From an uncultured Roseovarius sp. (lineage in GTDB: Bacteria > Pseudomonadota > Alphaproteobacteria > Rhodobacterales > Rhodobacteraceae), in the NCBI GenBank assembly GCA_947503145.1, contig CANNCP010000006.1, forward strand, positions 124,001-188,000: 64,000 nt of DNA, read 5' to 3'. The translations under genes were made by a program, and so were the position numbers. The notes beneath the pieces were generated by a model. That model worked only from the letters and a program-made list of their open reading frames with translations, did not search any database and was not told the origin of the DNA. Shown one piece after another: positions 62,794 through 64,000 of this stretch (positions are counted from its first letter, which is position 1; each line of letters opens with the position of its first letter).

Positions 62794-64000
62794 ATGTCCC
62801 CATCTGAACCGGTCGAGCCACTGCAATTCGGCTGGGAGGAATGGGTTGATCTGCCCGATCTGGGCGTGCCGGCGCTCCGGGCCAAGGTGGACACCGGTGC
62901 GCGGACCTCGGCGCTGCACGCTTTCGACATCGAAACGTTCGGCCCAGCTGCCAAGCCAAAGGTCCGCTTTACCGTGCATCCGATACCGGGGCGCGACGAT
63001 CTGATCATTCCGTGTTCGGCTCTGATCATCGACCGGCGCGACGTGACCTCGTCGAACGGCGAAAAGGAATCGCGCTTTGTCATCGAGACAAAACTGGCGG
63101 TGGGCGGTGACAGCTGGCCGATCGAGATCACGCTGACCAACCGGGCGGGCATGAACAGCCGCATGTTGCTGGGGCGGCAGGCGCTGAAGGATCACATCTC
63201 GATCGTGGCAACGGACCGCTTCCTGCAGCCCGAACTCAGCTATGACGTCTATCACACCGCCAAGATGCGCCACGCAGCACCTGAGCGGTCGCTGCGTATC
63301 GCCGTGCTCAGCCGCGAGGACAATTACTCGACCCGGCGTCTGGTGGAAGAAGGCGAAAAACGCGGCCATACGGTCGAGGTGATCAACACCACCCGCTGTT
63401 ACATGGCGATCAACGCGATGGCCCCCGAAGTGCATTATGACGGCAAACGCCTGCCGCGCTTTGACGCCGTGATCCCGCGCATCGGCGCATCCATCACGCC
63501 TTATGGCGCCGCGATACTGCGCCAGTTCGAAACCATCGGCACCTGGTGCGTCAACGGCAGCACCGGGATTGTTGCCAGCCGGGACAAACTGCACGCGCAT
63601 CAGATCATGGCGCGCGCCAAGATCGGCATGCCCAACACCGCCTTTGCCGCCAGCCCCCGCGATACCGGCAACATCATCGGTCTGGTGGGCACAGCGCCCC
63701 TGATCGTCAAGCTGCTGGAATCGACCCAGGGCAAGGGCGTCGTGCTGGCCGAAACCCGCAAGGCCGCAGAGAGCGTCATCGACGCGTTTCGCGGGCTCAA
63801 GGCGAATTTTCTGGTGCAGGATTTCGTCAAGGAGGCCGCAGGCGAGGATATCCGCTGTCTGGTGATCGGCGGCAAGGTCGTAGCGGCAATGAAGCGCACC
63901 GGCGCCGATGGCGATTTTCGCTCGAACCTGCATCGCGGCGGCAGCGCCGTATCGGTGCGCATCACGAAGGAAGAGCGCGACACGGCGCTGCGCGCAGCCA
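62794..64000 (+). CDS. Fusion protein: N-terminal RimB-like protease domain plus RimK-like ATP-grasp glutamate ligase (3' end outside window)
   Basis: Own translation: [50 protein letters not shown]...[15 protein letters not shown] then [40 protein letters not shown]...[34 protein letters not shown]...[19 protein letters not shown]; absent from the ORF track because it has no stop inside the window. Confidence 0.9.
   Translation, partial: MSPSEPVEPLQFGWEEWVDLPDLGVPALRAKVDTGARTSALHAFDIETFGPAAKPKVRFTVHPIPGRDDLIIPCSALIIDRRDVTSSNGEKESRFVIETKLAVGGDSWPIEITLTNRAGMNSRMLLGRQALKDHISIVATDRFLQPELSYDVYHTAKMRHAAPERSLRIAVLSREDNYSTRRLVEEGEKRGHTVEVINTTRCYMAINAMAPEVHYDGKRLPRFDAVIPRIGASITPYGAAILRQFETIGTWCVNGSTGIVASRDKLHAHQIMARAKIGMPNTAFAASPRDTGNIIGLVGTAPLIVKLLESTQGKGVVLAETRKAAESVIDAFRGLKANFLVQDFVKEAAGEDIRCLVIGGKVVAAMKRTGADGDFRSNLHRGGSAVSVRITKEERDTALRAA

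Noticed and set aside
62737-63933. 398-aa minus ORF listed in the ORF track
   Set aside because: Antisense to the truncated RimB-RimK fusion gene, which is the real CDS

Overview
The window is 64 kb of high-GC chromosome that reads as core alphaproteobacterial, most like Rhodobacteraceae/Roseobacter. That placement is inferred from gene content and order (dusB-ntrB-ntrC-ntrY-ntrX-trkA-trkH-hfq-hflX, ialB, ispDF, rpsB-tsf, gcdH/LysR); no search was run. I saw no CRISPR array, transposon, integrase, prophage or rRNA. Four tRNA genes are readable (Val-CAC, Val-UAC and two identical Asp-GUC). One CDS missing from the ORF track runs off the right edge: a fusion of a RimB-type protease domain with a RimK-type ATP-grasp ligase (62794..64000, truncated). 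The least-explained signals are non-coding: (i) three candidate small RNAs or leader RNAs with intrinsic terminators in protein-free intergenic DNA (minus strand ~2797-2713 and ~2651-2584; plus strand ~32125-32201); (ii) a dispersed family of intergenic stem-loop repeats with related termini (about AAAGCGTTYCG), mostly between convergent genes, one copy carrying both flanking TAG stop codons in its arms; (iii) an AT-rich patch with a large perfect-armed inverted repeat between a liv-type ABC operon and gcdH. NtrC and NtrX both lack the GAFTGA sigma54-contact loop. All family assignments come from reading motifs and remembered family features, not from database searches.
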